Source of the DNA: Chloroflexota bacterium
Lineage (GTDB): Bacteria; Chloroflexota; Dehalococcoidia; SM23-28-2; RBG-16-64-32
DNA length: 6,569 nt
Direction: 5' to 3'
Assembly: GCA_005880055.1 (NCBI GenBank)
Contig: VBJS01000087.1
Coordinates: forward strand, 1 to 6,569
Positions 6,171 through 6,569 of this stretch are shown piece by piece. The notes below the pieces were generated by a model that had not been told where the DNA came from, searched no databases, and saw only the letters and a program-made list of their open reading frames with translations. Position 1 is the stretch's first letter. Every line of letters begins with the position of its first letter. The position numbers and the translations under genes were made by a program.

Positions 6171-6234
6171 GAATACCCTGCCCGAAGCTAGTCCGGACGC
6201 CGTCGCCCTGCTGCTCGGTCGCCAACAATTCTGA
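6169..6234 (+). CDS. Small ORF (21 aa) with strong ribosome-binding site, possibly a leader peptide or gene remnant
   Basis: The ORF reads MNTLPEASPDAVALLLGRQQ plus a final Phe and ends at TGA 6232-6234. Its support is the GGGGAGG site 8 nt before ATG and a natural-looking N-terminus. Its ATG shares the palindrome CATG (6168-6171) with the proposed ATG of the minus-strand gene ending at 5739, so the two starts face apart with an overlap. No gene follows it in the same direction. It could be a short peptide gene, the 5' stub of a lost gene, or chance. Confidence 0.3.
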   Translation: MNTLPEASPDAVALLLGRQQF

Positions 6235-6244
6235 ACAGCGTGGC

Positions 6245-6505
6245 TTAAGAGATTTCCAGAATGCCAGTTACGATCATGCCTAGCCCGATTATAAGAAGGA
6301 ACGGAGCCGGGACGATTGGCAGTAGTTTCTTGGTGGCTCTGTAGTGGGCGTCTCCCACCCCACGGAATAAGCGGATTCGTCGGAACGCCCGCCAGTGCGG
6401 CGCATCAAGATCTTTGTCTAGCCATTTTACAACCTGCGGCATGCGTGCCACCGGCGCTAGAAGGATGAGAATGGCGCCGACGATTATTAATGCGAGCCCT
6501 GCCAT
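6245..6505 (-). CDS. Small membrane protein with two predicted transmembrane helices
   Basis: From ATG 6505 the product is 86 residues. TM1 is about residues 2-20 (AGLALIIVGAILILLAPVA) and TM2 about 62-85 (LPIVPAPFLLIIGLGMIVTG and on). They flank a loop of about 40 residues that is basic (RRIRLFR, ATKK) and should be cytoplasmic by the positive-inside rule, leaving both ends outside. No family is recognised. The frame is open upstream to TTG 6535, but the extra residues (CLHNVKIIP) are polar and lack a ribosome-binding site. No clear Shine-Dalgarno precedes ATG 6505 either. Local GC is lower than in the regulator gene. Confidence 0.65.
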   Translation of the reverse strand: MAGLALIIVGAILILLAPVARMPQVVKWLDKDLDAPHWRAFRRIRLFRGVGDAHYRATKKLLPIVPAPFLLIIGLGMIVTGILEIS

Positions 6506-6520
6506 TGGGATAATTTTCAC

Positions 6521-6526
6521 ATTATG
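6521..6526 (-). promoter_or_regulatory. Possible -10 box (CATAAT) for the small membrane protein
   Basis: On the minus strand CATAAT (5/6 to TATAAT) lies 15 nt before ATG 6505, implying a near-leaderless message. No convincing -35 is seen 16-18 nt further upstream. Weak. Confidence 0.22.
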
Positions 6527-6569
6527 TAGACACAAGTTACGCTGATGCTTGCTGGTGTACCCAAGGTGC

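Overview
The window is high-GC bacterial DNA (roughly 60 %, estimated by eye). Its gene content (an AfsR/SARP-like regulator fused to a class III nucleotide cyclase, a hydrolase-cyclase relative, an NTF2-like protein) fits an Actinobacteria or Chloroflexi-type soil or metagenome lineage. That assignment is an inference from family distribution. No rRNA, tRNA, CRISPR array or recognisable transposase was seen.

Layout. Position 1 to about 135 (+) holds what looks like an internal piece of an aminoglycoside-phosphotransferase-like gene. It abuts, head-on, a minus-strand gene whose 5' part (146-1039) is an alpha/beta-hydrolase-fold domain. That gene appears to have lost one base near 354-357. In the restored frame it runs through the end of the hydrolase into the first residues of a class III adenylate/guanylate cyclase domain, and homology stops at about 135. 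Upstream, overlapping it by 8 nt, is the dominant gene (1032-5096, minus): winged helix plus BTAD, an AAA/STAND-type ATPase, a long TPR-like helical region and a C-terminal class III cyclase domain.

The intergenic region around 5097-5269 separates this regulator from a divergent plus-strand NTF2/SnoaL-like (DUF4440-type) gene. It carries three GGAACG repeats with an exact 11-bp period. That is the spacing known for SARP/BTAD binding sites, and a -10-like hexamer follows at the SARP-typical distance on the plus-gene side. A separate sigma70-like promoter, a strong Shine-Dalgarno and a GTG codon define a likely start for the big regulator.

Right of 5565 the sequence is harder to read. The NTF2-like gene ends early and runs into an unrelated reading frame (5566-5708). 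Next comes an unrecognised minus-strand gene (5739-6170) with a possible winged-helix C-terminus, then a 21-codon plus-strand ORF with a very good ribosome-binding site, then a small two-helix membrane protein (6245-6505, minus).

Reading of the whole: one intact multi-domain signal-transduction regulator that probably senses a signal through its ATPase/TPR module, may make or bind a cyclic nucleotide, and may act at the phased repeats beside its own gene. It is flanked by a truncated paralogous hydrolase-cyclase and other broken genes. The broken genes may reflect real decay and rearrangement, or assembly errors in draft data; the sequence alone cannot decide.
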